A stretch of 64,000 nt of DNA from Lamprocystis purpurea DSM 4197 (GTDB taxonomy: Bacteria; Pseudomonadota; Gammaproteobacteria; Chromatiales; Chromatiaceae). Location of the stretch: NCBI RefSeq assembly GCF_000379525.1, contig NZ_KB902491.1, positions 21,696 to 85,695 on the forward strand. Direction: 5' to 3'. The notes beneath the pieces were generated by a model that worked only from the letters and a program-made list of their open reading frames with translations, had not been told where the DNA came from and ran no database searches. Both the position numbers and the translations under genes were made by a program. Positions 7,978-16,298 of the stretch are shown here, in pieces (the stretch's first letter is position 1; every line of letters starts with the position of its first letter).

Positions 7978-9471
7978 ATGACCGATGTCGATCCATCTCA
8001 GGTGCTCGAATGCGAACGGGAGCGGTTGGCCAACTCGGGGCTCATCCAATCCTATGGTGTGCTGCTGTTCATGGACAAGCAGTCCGGTGCGTTCCGCTAT
8101 GTCAGCGCCAACGCCGCGTCACTGCTCGGTGAAGACCCGCAGACCCTGCTGGGTCAGGATGGCAGGGATTGGTTGGATCGCTATCTGCCGGAGTTGGTGG
8201 ACTTGCCGACCAGTGCTGGCAAGCGTATCCACCTGCTCGGGGCACTGGACCTGGGCTGCGGCGAACTCGATGTGCTGATCTCCCCGACCAGCGCCGGCTG
8301 GCACCTGGAGTTCGAACCCACGATTCCGGATGAGAGCGACCCCAGCGCGCACCGACTCTTAGCGCTCCGACCGCCGATCGATACCGAAAAACTCCGGCAA
8401 CTGCAGCAAAGTCTGGTGGAGGTGGTGAGTGCGGTGACGGGTTACGACCGGGTGATGCTCTACCAGTTTCATCCCGATTGGTCGGGTGAGGTGCTCGCCG
8501 AAACAGTGCGGCTGTCCACGGGCACCTATCTGGGACTGCGCTTCCCCGCGTCGGACATCCCCGCCATCGCCCGGGGGCTCTATGCCCAGACACCCTATCG
8601 ACACATTCCGGACGCGGCGGCGGCCCCGATCGCCCTGGTGAGCCGCAACGGCGACGCGACCGCGCTCGAACAGACCTGGTCGGACCTGCGTTCGGTCTCG
8701 GCGGTACACGCTCAGTATCTCCACAATATGAATGTGCGCTCGTCATTCTCCGTGTCCATCAGTGTGGAAGGCAAGCTGTGGGGGCTGATTGCCTGCCATC
8801 ATCCTGAGCCGAAACTCATTTCGCTGCAGCGCCGCCAGCGCTGCAAAGAACTCGCCGCGGAATTCGTCGAGTCGCTGCAGACCGTCCGCAAGACGGCCCG
8901 GCGGGCGATCTATGAAGCGCTGACCGCCTGTCTGGCACCGATCAAGGCCAATGTGGCCCTGGGGATGGCGCTGCCGGAGGCCGTCGCACGCGAATTCCCC
9001 ACGCTCGCCCAAGTGTTCGGCGCGCCCAGCGGCGCCCTCTTTATCGACAACGCGCCCTCCCTGTTCGGCGAGCCGCAAGATCCTGGGACAGTGCAGGCCC
9101 TGCACCAGTGGTGCCTGCGCAATCAGGGCGAGGCCGTCTTCGCACTGGATCACTTGCCCGAGGCCCTGGTCCAGGCGCTTCAGCCCGGCGGCGACCAGGT
9201 GCATGGGGTCTTGTCCGTCAGTCTGCGGGCCAAGCGCCTCGGCAATGTGCCGGTCAACATCTACCTGCTGCGCCCCGAGGAGGCCGGAGAAATCGCCTGG
9301 GCCGGCAATCCCGAAAAGCCCCTGGAGTTGACACCCGACGGGCAACGCCTGTCTCCGCGCCATTCATTCGAGAAATGGGTGCAGGTGCGCCACGGCTATT
9401 CCAGGGCTTGGGATGAGGAGAGTCTGTTTGCGGCCACGCAATTGCGCGAACAGCTCCTGACCTGGCTTTAG
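7978..9471 (+). CDS. Bacteriophytochrome photosensory core (PAS-GAF-PHY) without output domain
   Basis: 497 aa, predicted biliverdin-binding red/far-red light sensor. The PAS domain starts with Cys12; the spacing from Cys12 to IQSYG equals that of the bilin-attaching Cys to IQPHG in bacteriophytochromes. The GAF domain shows YLGLRFPASDIPAIAR (PASDIP motif), then SAVHAQYLHNMNVRSSF and GLIACHH, the usual chromophore-pocket residues. The PHY domain shows IAWAGNP and the tongue motif LSPRHSFEKW. The protein ends right after the PHY helix (LREQLLTWL), so no kinase or cyclase follows. About 85 bp downstream starts the hybrid kinase frame and then an HD-GYP regulator on the same strand, the probable output partners (inference). 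Confidence 0.9.
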   Translation: MTDVDPSQVLECERERLANSGLIQSYGVLLFMDKQSGAFRYVSANAASLLGEDPQTLLGQDGRDWLDRYLPELVDLPTSAGKRIHLLGALDLGCGELDVLISPTSAGWHLEFEPTIPDESDPSAHRLLALRPPIDTEKLRQLQQSLVEVVSAVTGYDRVMLYQFHPDWSGEVLAETVRLSTGTYLGLRFPASDIPAIARGLYAQTPYRHIPDAAAAPIALVSRNGDATALEQTWSDLRSVSAVHAQYLHNMNVRSSFSVSISVEGKLWGLIACHHPEPKLISLQRRQRCKELAAEFVESLQTVRKTARRAIYEALTACLAPIKANVALGMALPEAVAREFPTLAQVFGAPSGALFIDNAPSLFGEPQDPGTVQALHQWCLRNQGEAVFALDHLPEALVQALQPGGDQVHGVLSVSLRAKRLGNVPVNIYLLRPEEAGEIAWAGNPEKPLELTPDGQRLSPRHSFEKWVQVRHGYSRAWDEESLFAATQLREQLLTWL

Positions 9472-9555
9472 GCGATTGTCGGAACAGCACGTCGCCGTCG
9501 CCATTCAGCCATTCGATTTAAGGAACCGTTCACAACTCGTCAAGGAGCACCCCCC

Positions 9556-9723
9556 TTGCCAACCGCCGACTGGGTCAACCCGTCCCTGGAATTGCTGGCG
9601 CCTCATCTTGGCAGCGTCATTTGCTATCGGGTGTCGACCATTGAGGGTTGCCCGGAGCAGCGGGTCTGTGGTGATACGCAAGGTCTGCTGGGGCATGCCC
9701 TTGATGCCTTCACGGGTGAGTAA
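9556..9723 (+). pseudogene. Severed N-terminal PAS fragment of the hybrid kinase (in-frame TAA)
   Basis: Starting from a TTG at 9556 with AAGGAG about 8 nt upstream, the frame reads PTADWVNPSLELLAPHLG, continues through DTQGLLGHALDAFTGE, and hits TAA at 9721-9723. The same frame goes on without shift as ALSLDDLVLPADRLRIKRER into the kinase. The join GLLGHALDAFTGE / LSLDDLVLPADR reads as one PAS core, so the TAA looks like a point nonsense mutation inside the gene rather than a true gene end. Sequencing error is the main alternative. Confidence 0.65.
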
Positions 9724-9741
9724 GCGCTCAGCCTTGATGAC

Positions 9742-12700
9742 TTGGTGTTGCCCGCGGACCGGCTGCGGATCAAGCGCGAACGCGAAAATCAGATCCACCG
9801 CGGTGACGGTTACACCGTTGCGTACCGTCTGTTGCGGCCCGACGGTGCCGAGGTCTGGGTGCGGGATGCCGGGCGGGTGTTGCGTGAAGGGGGCCTGTCT
9901 GTCGCCCGCGAGGGGTTGATCGCCGATATCACGGAGCAACGCCGGACCAACCAGCGCCTGGCCAAGTTGCAGCAGGAAGTGGACAGCAGCCGCGGCCTCC
10001 TGCACTCCATCACCGAGGCCATGGAGTCCCATGTCCTAGTGCTCGATGGCGACGCGCAGATCCTGATGGTCAACAACGCCTGGCTCGATTATGAGTTGGC
10101 TCGCGGCCACGCCAGGACCACCCCGGCGGCCTGGCAAGGCCTCATTTTTCACGGCATCGTCGCCGCGGACCAGGATACCGCCCTGGGTGGCAGCGCCTTT
10201 TCGGCGGGGGTGCGTGAGGTCTTGGCGGGCGAGCGCAGCCAGTTCCAGATCGAGGTCGCTGCCGAGCTGGCGTGGGACACGCACTGGTTCCATCTGGTCG
10301 CGACCCGCCTGCAAGGGGATTTCCAGGGGGCGCTGATCGTCCGCCAGAACGTCACCGCGCTCAAGCGGGCCGAGCTGGCGCTCCTGGAGCAGCGCACCTT
10401 CCTCAACAGCATCCTCGACTCCTCGCGCCATCTCGGTATCTTCGCCATCGACGGCGAGCATCGCATCGCTTTTTTCAACCCCGCGGCAGAGTCTATCTTC
10501 GGCCTGGGCAAACAGGAGGCCATCGGCCGGCCGCTGGAGGTGCTGCGGGAGGCCTTGGGTCTGGACCCCGAGCACCTTCGTCAGGGCCTGCAGGCTGTCC
10601 ATGACGGCCGGGAATACGTCTTCGAGGCGACCGCGTTCAAGGGGCTGCCGGACCAGGTCTTCGAGATCCGGATCACGCCGGTGTGTGCACCCAACGGCGA
10701 CTGGTTGGGTAGCGTTGTGCTGACGCGAGATATTACCGAGCAGCGGGCCTATGCGCTGCGCATGCAGCGGCTCAACGAGGAACTGGAGGAACGCGTCCGC
10801 CACCGGACCCGCGACCTCGAATACAGCCGGGTGAGCCTGGAAAGTGCGCAACGTATCGCTTCCGTCGGCAGTTGGGACTGGGATTTGATGACCGATGCGG
10901 TGAGCTGGTCGCCGCAGATGTTCAGCATTTTCGGCCTCCGGCCGGAGACCTTCGTCCCGACCAAGGACACGATCATTGCGCTCGCCCATCCTGACGACCG
11001 CGCGGCGCTGCAGGCGGTGATTCAAGACCTGGCGGCACACCCCGACAAGCTTTACGAGATTCAATATCGGATCATTCGCTTCGAGCACGAGGAGCGGGTC
11101 CTGATGGCGCTGGGCCAGATGTTCCACGACGAGGACGGCCGGCCGGCACGGCTGGTGGGGACCATCCAGGACATTACCGATCGGGTCCGGCTGATGGCTG
11201 AACTGGTGCGGGCCAAGGAGGCGGCGGAGCAGGCCAGTCAGGCGAAATCGGTGTTTCTGGCCAACATGAGCCACGAGATCCGGACCCCGATGAACGCGAT
11301 CATGGGGATGACCGAGCTGGTCATGGAGACGCAACTCGACGATCAGCAGTATAAGCTGCTGCGCTCGGTGTCAACGGCGGCGAAGTCGCTGATGACGATT
11401 CTCAATGATATTCTCGACGTATCCAAGCTCGAATCCGGCAGGATGGAACTCGAGGTCATCCCCTTCAGCATCCTGGCGCTGGCGACCAGCGTTGCGGAAT
11501 TGGTTGAAATCAACGCGACACGCAAGGGACTGGAGGTCTTTGTGCGCGTGGACGACCGACTCCCGCCGTGTAGCCTGGGGGATCCGACCAAGCTGCGGCA
11601 GGTGCTCATCAATCTGATGGGTAACGCGGTCAAATTCACCCCCGTCGGCAGTGTCACACTCGACATCAAGCCCGGCCCGAACAATGACGACGTTCATTTC
11701 TGCGTGATCGACACTGGTATCGGCATCGCGCCGTCCAACCTGGCCCGGGTCTTCGAGCGCTTTTCCCAAGCAGATCAATCGACAACCCGCATATTCGGCG
11801 GTACCGGCCTGGGGACCACCATTTGTTACGGGATCGTCGAGGAAATGGGGGGGCGCATCTGGGCGGAAAGCGCGGAGGGCATCGGCAGCACCTTTCAGTT
11901 CGTCGTCGCATTACCCCCGGCCCCGGGAGTCACCGACTGCAGCAGTCAGGACGACCGGCGGCTGAAGACCGATCGCTGGACGCGTCCGCTCAAGATTCTG
12001 CTCGTCGAAGACATCCAGCTCAATCAGGAACTGGTGGTGATGCGCATGACTCAGCGTCATCATCTGATCACCATTGCCGAAAATGGCCGCGAGGCGGTCG
12101 ACAAGTTTGACCAGGAGCCGTTCGATCTCGTGTTGATGGACGCTCACATGCCGGTGATGAACGGCTTCGATGCGATTCGCGCCATCCGTGCACGCGAACG
12201 CGGGACTGAGGGACATATCCCCATCATCATGCTCACCGCCAGTGTTCTGGAAAGCGATCAACAGCTCTGTTTTGACGCGGGCGCTGATGACTTTGTTCCT
12301 AAACCGATCAACTTTGACCACCTATATCAGAAAATCGCCCGGCATTTCCCTTCGTTCTCACAGGTGCCGAGCATCACGGACACGTATAGCGAGCGCCTTG
12401 AAGGTTTGGGTCTGCGAATGATCGATGTGCGTGCCGGATTGGAGTTGTGGAAAGACCCGACCGTTTACCGCAAGTCGCTCATGAAGTTGGGTACCGACTT
12501 CGCCGATGCCCATGCGCGGCTGGTCAAGCTGGTGGCGGCTGAGCAATACGAGGATGCGAAACACCTCCTGCATACGCTCAAAGGGGTCACGGCGAATCTC
12601 GGTGTGCGCGAAGTGCCCGTCATCAGCAATGACATCGAGGTAAGAATCAAAGCGGGGAATTACGCGTTTTCCGCGTTACTGGAGCAATTGCGCTCGACCA

Positions 12701-13002
12701 TGGACCGGTTGCAGGCGGATTTGCGAGTCCTCGCAGAGGCGGAGGCCGCGGCGGACAACCATCCCGCGGGTGTCAAGCCCATGAATGCCGCGCGCGTCAT
12801 CGCGCTGCTCGATGCCTTGATCCTGGCGCTCGAAAAAGCCGAATTCGATGATGATGCCGTCAATGGGCTACGCGAAGCCCTTGACCCGGAGATCTTCGAG
12901 CCGTTGGAGGAGTTGTTGGATCGCTTCGAGTTTGCGCAAGCCGGCGACTGCGCCATGCAACTGAAGTCAAGCATTCTGGAGTGCAGTGCAAGCGATGAGT
13001 AA
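9742..13002 (+). CDS. Multi-PAS hybrid histidine kinase with receiver and Hpt domains
   Basis: Counted from TTG 9742 (1086 aa), the domains are: the end of a PAS/PAC domain (to ADITEQRR, about 67); PAS at about 90-215; PAS at about 217-345 (AFFNPAAESIFGLGKQEAIG); a coiled coil; PAS/PAC at about 370-490 (SVGSWDWDLMTDAVSWSP); HisKA with H511 in MSHEIRTPMNAIMG; HATPase with NLMGNAVKFTP, DTGIGI and GGTGLG; receiver with D800 in LVLMDAHMPVMNGFDAI; Hpt with H944 in HTLKGVTANLG. All phosphorelay residues are present. The true start was probably TTG 9556, but an in-frame TAA at 9721 cuts the first PAS domain, so expression would need reinitiation at TTG 9742/GTG 9745 or readthrough. It overlaps the HD-GYP gene by 8 bp and follows the phytochrome, so it may relay light signals (inference). 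Confidence 0.85.
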   Translation: MVLPADRLRIKRERENQIHRGDGYTVAYRLLRPDGAEVWVRDAGRVLREGGLSVAREGLIADITEQRRTNQRLAKLQQEVDSSRGLLHSITEAMESHVLVLDGDAQILMVNNAWLDYELARGHARTTPAAWQGLIFHGIVAADQDTALGGSAFSAGVREVLAGERSQFQIEVAAELAWDTHWFHLVATRLQGDFQGALIVRQNVTALKRAELALLEQRTFLNSILDSSRHLGIFAIDGEHRIAFFNPAAESIFGLGKQEAIGRPLEVLREALGLDPEHLRQGLQAVHDGREYVFEATAFKGLPDQVFEIRITPVCAPNGDWLGSVVLTRDITEQRAYALRMQRLNEELEERVRHRTRDLEYSRVSLESAQRIASVGSWDWDLMTDAVSWSPQMFSIFGLRPETFVPTKDTIIALAHPDDRAALQAVIQDLAAHPDKLYEIQYRIIRFEHEERVLMALGQMFHDEDGRPARLVGTIQDITDRVRLMAELVRAKEAAEQASQAKSVFLANMSHEIRTPMNAIMGMTELVMETQLDDQQYKLLRSVSTAAKSLMTILNDILDVSKLESGRMELEVIPFSILALATSVAELVEINATRKGLEVFVRVDDRLPPCSLGDPTKLRQVLINLMGNAVKFTPVGSVTLDIKPGPNNDDVHFCVIDTGIGIAPSNLARVFERFSQADQSTTRIFGGTGLGTTICYGIVEEMGGRIWAESAEGIGSTFQFVVALPPAPGVTDCSSQDDRRLKTDRWTRPLKILLVEDIQLNQELVVMRMTQRHHLITIAENGREAVDKFDQEPFDLVLMDAHMPVMNGFDAIRAIRARERGTEGHIPIIMLTASVLESDQQLCFDAGADDFVPKPINFDHLYQKIARHFPSFSQVPSITDTYSERLEGLGLRMIDVRAGLELWKDPTVYRKSLMKLGTDFADAHARLVKLVAAEQYEDAKHLLHTLKGVTANLGVREVPVISNDIEVRIKAGNYAFSALLEQLRSTMDRLQADLRVLAEAEAAADNHPAGVKPMNAARVIALLDALILALEKAEFDDDAVNGLREALDPEIFEPLEELLDRFEFAQAGDCAMQLKSSILECSASDE

Positions 13003-14017
13003 GCAAAAGATACTGGTCGTGGATGATGAGCCGGGAAACCTGAGTTTGCTCAGGCAAATCCTCAAGCACGAATATGATCTGGCGTTTGCCAAGTCCGGGG
13101 CGGACGCGTTGGACAATGTCTTCAAGCTAAAGCCCGATCTGGTGCTGCTGGACGTGATGATGCCGGGCATGGATGGTTACGCCGTGTGCGAGCGCATCAA
13201 GGAGGACCCCCGTTCCAGCGACATTCCAGTCATCTTTTGCACGGCGATGAGCGACGAGGTCGACGAGGTCAAGGGGTTCAGTTTGGGGGCCGCGGACTAC
13301 ATCACCAAGCCCGTGCGTCCGGCGGTGGTCCTGGCCCGCGTCAAGACCCAACTCGCCCTGAGCGATCAGAATCGCGCCTTCCAAAATAAAATCAATGTGA
13401 TCCATGCGGATCTGCTGGCGTCGCGGCTCACGGCACTGCAGATGCTTGGGCGCGCGGCCGAATTCAAGGACAACGAGACCGGCCGGCACGTGATTCGGAT
13501 GTCTCATTACGCGCAACTGTTGGCGCGCGCCAGCGGTTGGCAAGAAGAAGAATGCGATATCCTGCTCAATGCGGCGCCCATGCATGACATCGGCAAGATT
13601 GGCACGCCGGATCACATCCTGCGCAAGCCGGGTCAGCTCACCGCTGAAGAGATGTTGATCATGAGGCAGCACTGTGCCTCAGGCGCCAAGATCATCGGAG
13701 AGTGCGAGGGGGAGTCGAAGCTGTTCGAAATGGCAAGAATCATCGCCTTGACCCACCATGAGAAGTGGGATGGTTCAGGCTATCCGGCGGGTTTGTGCGG
13801 TGAGGACATTCCCATCGCAGGACGGATCGTCGCCGTGGCCGACGTCTTCGACGCATTGACCTCCCGGCGTCCCTACAAGGAGTCCTGGCCGGTGGAGCAA
13901 ACGGTCGATTATCTGAAGGATCAAGCCGGCAAGCATTTTGACCCCACGCTGATTGCTGTATTACTCGAGCTATTGCCGCAGGCCCGCGCGGTGATGCAGA
14001 AGTGGCAGGACCAATGA
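12995..14017 (+). CDS. Response regulator with HD-GYP c-di-GMP phosphodiesterase domain
   Basis: 340 aa from ATG 12995 (GTG 12986 is possible but adds only three residues). The receiver at 1-120 has KILVVDDEPGN, phospho-acceptor Asp in LVLLDVMMPGMDGY, and the Lys in DYITKPV. The HD-GYP domain at about 150-330 has the metal motif HDIGKIG, HHEKWDGSGYPAGL (the GYP loop), and AVADVFDALTSRRPYK. All catalytic residues for hydrolysing cyclic di-GMP are present. Its start lies inside the 3' end of the hybrid kinase gene, so the two are translationally coupled. Phosphorylation by that kinase, and control of motility or biofilm, are inferred. Confidence 0.92.
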   Translation: MSKQKILVVDDEPGNLSLLRQILKHEYDLAFAKSGADALDNVFKLKPDLVLLDVMMPGMDGYAVCERIKEDPRSSDIPVIFCTAMSDEVDEVKGFSLGAADYITKPVRPAVVLARVKTQLALSDQNRAFQNKINVIHADLLASRLTALQMLGRAAEFKDNETGRHVIRMSHYAQLLARASGWQEEECDILLNAAPMHDIGKIGTPDHILRKPGQLTAEEMLIMRQHCASGAKIIGECEGESKLFEMARIIALTHHEKWDGSGYPAGLCGEDIPIAGRIVAVADVFDALTSRRPYKESWPVEQTVDYLKDQAGKHFDPTLIAVLLELLPQARAVMQKWQDQ

Positions 14018-14039
14018 TTGAGTGCTCCGGGGAGCAGGC

Positions 14040-14420
14040 TTACTTCGGAAGCGGCAGCAGCCGCGGCTCGGCACGGATGTCGAAGTCCCGGCCCCAGGCG
14101 TTCACCGCCTCGACGAACCAACGGTCATCCCGTGGATGGGATCGAATCACATCGTGTTCGACGAAGAAGCTGCCATCCTCATGAAACACCAGCCCGCCGA
14201 GTTTCTGACCCCGTGGGTCCCGCCATTCGCCGACCAGGCTGTGCTCTCCCGAGGCGGGGTCCCGCTCCAGTCGGTAGCCGACCTTCGCCGGGTCGGCGAT
14301 GGTGATCGTGCCGGGGATGAAGCCGAGTTTGTCCAATTCAGCCAGCAGGGCCGCATGGATCGCTTGAGCCAGTGGATCGATTTGATCGTAGCGTGCTTGG
14401 GCCTGGGTCATCGTGGACAA
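14040..14420 (-). CDS. Uncharacterised protein at the end of the nif operon
   Basis: 126 aa, no family recognised. It is a mixed helical/beta protein: a helical N-terminus (QIDPLAQAIHAALLAELDKLG), then a beta-rich part with VGYRLERDPASGEHSLVGEW, GLVFHEDGSFFVEHDVI and a Trp-containing end (WFVEAVNAWGRDFDI). No Cys, so no Fe-S cluster. It is 15 bp downstream of the ferredoxin gene on the same strand, so it is likely cotranscribed with the nif cluster. It ends convergently with the HD-GYP gene, 22 bp away. Confidence 0.7.
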   Translation of the reverse strand: MSTMTQAQARYDQIDPLAQAIHAALLAELDKLGFIPGTITIADPAKVGYRLERDPASGEHSLVGEWRDPRGQKLGGLVFHEDGSFFVEHDVIRSHPRDDRWFVEAVNAWGRDFDIRAEPRLLPLPK

Positions 14421-14435
14421 TTCTCGTGGTATCGC

Positions 14436-14753
14436 TTAGGCCGCGATTGACGCGGGCTCGTGGGTGAGGCACTTCTTGGGACAGACCCGCGCGCAGGCCT
14501 CACAGCCGATACAGTCCAGCAGGTCCTTGAGGTTCATGACCATGCCCGGCACTTCGTCGAATTCGTCATCATCGCCGTCATCCGCCTCCATCTCTTCAAG
14601 ATCCAAGTCGTCCCGATCGACCAGTTCGAAGACGTCGCGCGGGCAGACTTTGTAACAGCGGCCGCAGCCGATGCAGCGGGTTTGGTTGATGTTGGTGACG
14701 AAGGCGGGGGTCCAGGCGATGCCGCCGCGGGTGATTCCGGTAATGGTGCTCAT
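14436..14753 (-). CDS. fdxB: Ferredoxin III, nif-specific (2[4Fe-4S])
   Basis: 105-aa ferredoxin with two cluster motifs, CIGCGRCYKVCP at about residue 27 and CIGCEACARVCP at about residue 81. They are separated by a very acidic insert (LDLEEMEADDGDDDEFDE), as in the FdxB/ferredoxin III family of nif clusters. The opening MSTITGITRGGIAWTPAFV is also typical. Role: electron carrier for nitrogenase or its cofactor assembly, in the cytoplasm. It lies between the small CCE_0567-type gene and the 126-aa protein gene. Confidence 0.92.
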   Translation of the reverse strand: MSTITGITRGGIAWTPAFVTNINQTRCIGCGRCYKVCPRDVFELVDRDDLDLEEMEADDGDDDEFDEVPGMVMNLKDLLDCIGCEACARVCPKKCLTHEPASIAA

Positions 14754-14779
14754 ACTGGTAAACTCTTGATACGTCTAAT

Positions 14780-14995
14780 TCATGCGTCGGCCGTCGTGGC
14801 GGCTTTCAAGCGCGCTTCGGCATCGGCCCAGGCGCGACACGCGTCATAGGTGGCTTGGGCGATGCCGGGGATCTCGTCATAGGCGGCCGGCAGGCGTTCC
14901 TCCACCAGATCGTGCAGTTCGCCGGCCCGTTCGCTGGCAATCCGCTTCGCCTTCTTGACGGCTTTCTCCAGTTCGCCGATGGTTGCTTCAGTCAT
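14780..14995 (-). CDS. CCE_0567 family small helical protein (DUF683)
   Basis: 71 aa, almost entirely helical: an N-terminal coiled helix (IGELEKAVKKAKRIASERAG), then the family hallmark LPAAYDEIPGIAQATYDACR. This small metalloprotein family accompanies the NifX-associated protein in nif clusters and may take part in metal or cofactor handling; its exact role is not established. It sits 27 bp after the DUF269 gene. Confidence 0.9.
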   Translation of the reverse strand: MTEATIGELEKAVKKAKRIASERAGELHDLVEERLPAAYDEIPGIAQATYDACRAWADAEARLKAATTADA

Positions 14996-15022
14996 GCAGT
15001 GTCTCCCATCCCGAGCCGCCGC

Positions 15023-15496
15023 CTAAAGCCCGGCGACCTTCGGGTATTCGCCGATCATGTTCAGGGCCACGGACAGGATCTTGTCGGCCTCATCCTTCAT
15101 CTTGGAGAGCGATGGGAAACCGAAACGGTGCACATCGCGCAAGGTCCGATCCATGACGACCAGCCGGCCGACGGTGATCAGTGCCCGGCCGAACCCCTCA
15201 TGGGTGAGGTTCAGCATGGGCACGGCCATGAGTCCGCATTCCTTCTCGATCATCGCGGAGATCGCGTTGTAGAACGCCTTGACCCGCGCCAGCACGATTT
15301 CGTCCGGGTCGCCGATGATGGGGATCTCGCGCTTCTTTTCCTTGGTGAGGACGAAGGGCTCCAGGATGCGCTCCACCGGCCAACTGTCGAAGGTGCCGTA
15401 GCTGTCGATGGCCCGCATCTGGCGCACCATCTCCACGGCAAAGTCGGTCTTCAGGACCGGGTCGTTCTCCGTCACTGCGGCAACTGCCACGCTCAT
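15023..15496 (-). CDS. NifX-associated nitrogen fixation protein (DUF269)
   Basis: 157 aa from ATG 15496, which has GAGG about 8 nt upstream; an upstream in-frame ATG at 15592 would run back toward the repeat region and add unrelated sequence. Family signatures: FAVEMVRQMRAIDSYGTFD, PIIGDPDE, KAFYNAISAMIEKECG and GFGRALITVGRLVVMDRTLR. It accompanies NifX, and a role in FeMo-cofactor assembly is inferred from that constant association. Confidence 0.92.
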   Translation of the reverse strand: MSVAVAAVTENDPVLKTDFAVEMVRQMRAIDSYGTFDSWPVERILEPFVLTKEKKREIPIIGDPDEIVLARVKAFYNAISAMIEKECGLMAVPMLNLTHEGFGRALITVGRLVVMDRTLRDVHRFGFPSLSKMKDEADKILSVALNMIGEYPKVAGL

Positions 15497-15605
15497 TGGT
15501 TGGCCTCGCGTCTTTTGTTGAGTTTGAAATCTGTTGAAAACGAATGCGTGATGTCCGGGCAGCGGACGGGCCTCGATCAAGATTCCGGCCACTTGGGCTC
15601 GCCGG

Positions 15606-15664
15606 GTGCGTAGTCAGGCCATCCTGGCCTGACACCGTCAGGGCTGGAAGCCCTGACTACGCAC
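15606..15664. repeat. Paired-hairpin palindromic element between nifX and the DUF269 gene
   Basis: Outer arms gtgcgtagtcagg (15606-15618) and cctgactacgcac (15652-15664) are exact 13-bp inverted repeats. Inside them are two smaller perfect hairpins: gtcaggcca-tcc-tggcctgac (15613-15633) and gtcagggct-gga-agccctgac (15637-15657). The layout can form either two small hairpins or one long stem and resembles a REP doublet. It could damp transcription between nifX and the downstream genes. Confidence 0.8.
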
Positions 15665-15710
15665 GCCGCTGGCCGGGATTACGATCAAGGCCAGCGGCCC
15701 GACCCATGAC

Positions 15711-16199
15711 TTACTCGCTCCAGCCCTCCGACTCCATCGCATCGAAGCGCTGCTCATCGCGCGGCCGCTGCCGTGCCTCGAGCGCCCGCGCCAACCAGGA
15801 CGAAGGTCCGGCCCGCAGTTCTTCCTGGAGGGTCTCGATCAGGTCGCTCACCCTGGCGTCGGGAGTGACCTTGATCGGCTGTATCCCTCTGGCCCTTAAC
15901 TGATTCACCGCCGACGACCCGACTGCCTGGCAGTAGATGGCGATGCAGCCATCCAATGCGGTGAACTTCGCGGCCAGCTTATCCTCGTTGCCGTCCATGA
16001 CCATCCGATCGAATTGAGTGACTTCCACCAAGTGAGAGCTGTCGGGGTCAATGGCATAGACCGCAAAGGACACGGCCGCACCGAAGTGTTGATCGACATG
16101 ACGCATATCGCCGGTGGCAAAGGCAACCTGGACTGTTGTCTTGTCATCCATCGTATTGGCCCCGTTAGTCACAATCTTGAGACGTCGTTCCACTGTCAT
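15711..16199 (-). CDS. nifX: Nitrogenase cofactor carrier NifX
   Basis: NifX binds the NifB-cofactor/VK-cluster precursor and passes it to NifEN. 162 aa from ATG 16199, giving MTVERRLKIV and then VQVAFATGDMRHVDQHFGAA, the conserved NifX/NafY-type opening. It continues with CIAIYCQAVGSSAVNQLRARG and GIQPIKV. An in-frame upstream ATG (16283) gives an unlikely Gly/Pro-rich leader, and ATG 16151 would lose the conserved first helix. About 100 bp downstream of nifN. Confidence 0.93.
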   Translation of the reverse strand: MTVERRLKIVTNGANTMDDKTTVQVAFATGDMRHVDQHFGAAVSFAVYAIDPDSSHLVEVTQFDRMVMDGNEDKLAAKFTALDGCIAIYCQAVGSSAVNQLRARGIQPIKVTPDARVSDLIETLQEELRAGPSSWLARALEARQRPRDEQRFDAMESEGWSE

Positions 16200-16298
16200 T
16201 GCATTCGCCCTGGCTGCTGTGATCCCACCTGGACCTTGATCATCGTTCCGGCCCTCGGGTGGACAAGCGACAGCGCCGTCCACCCCGGCTGCGTCTGA

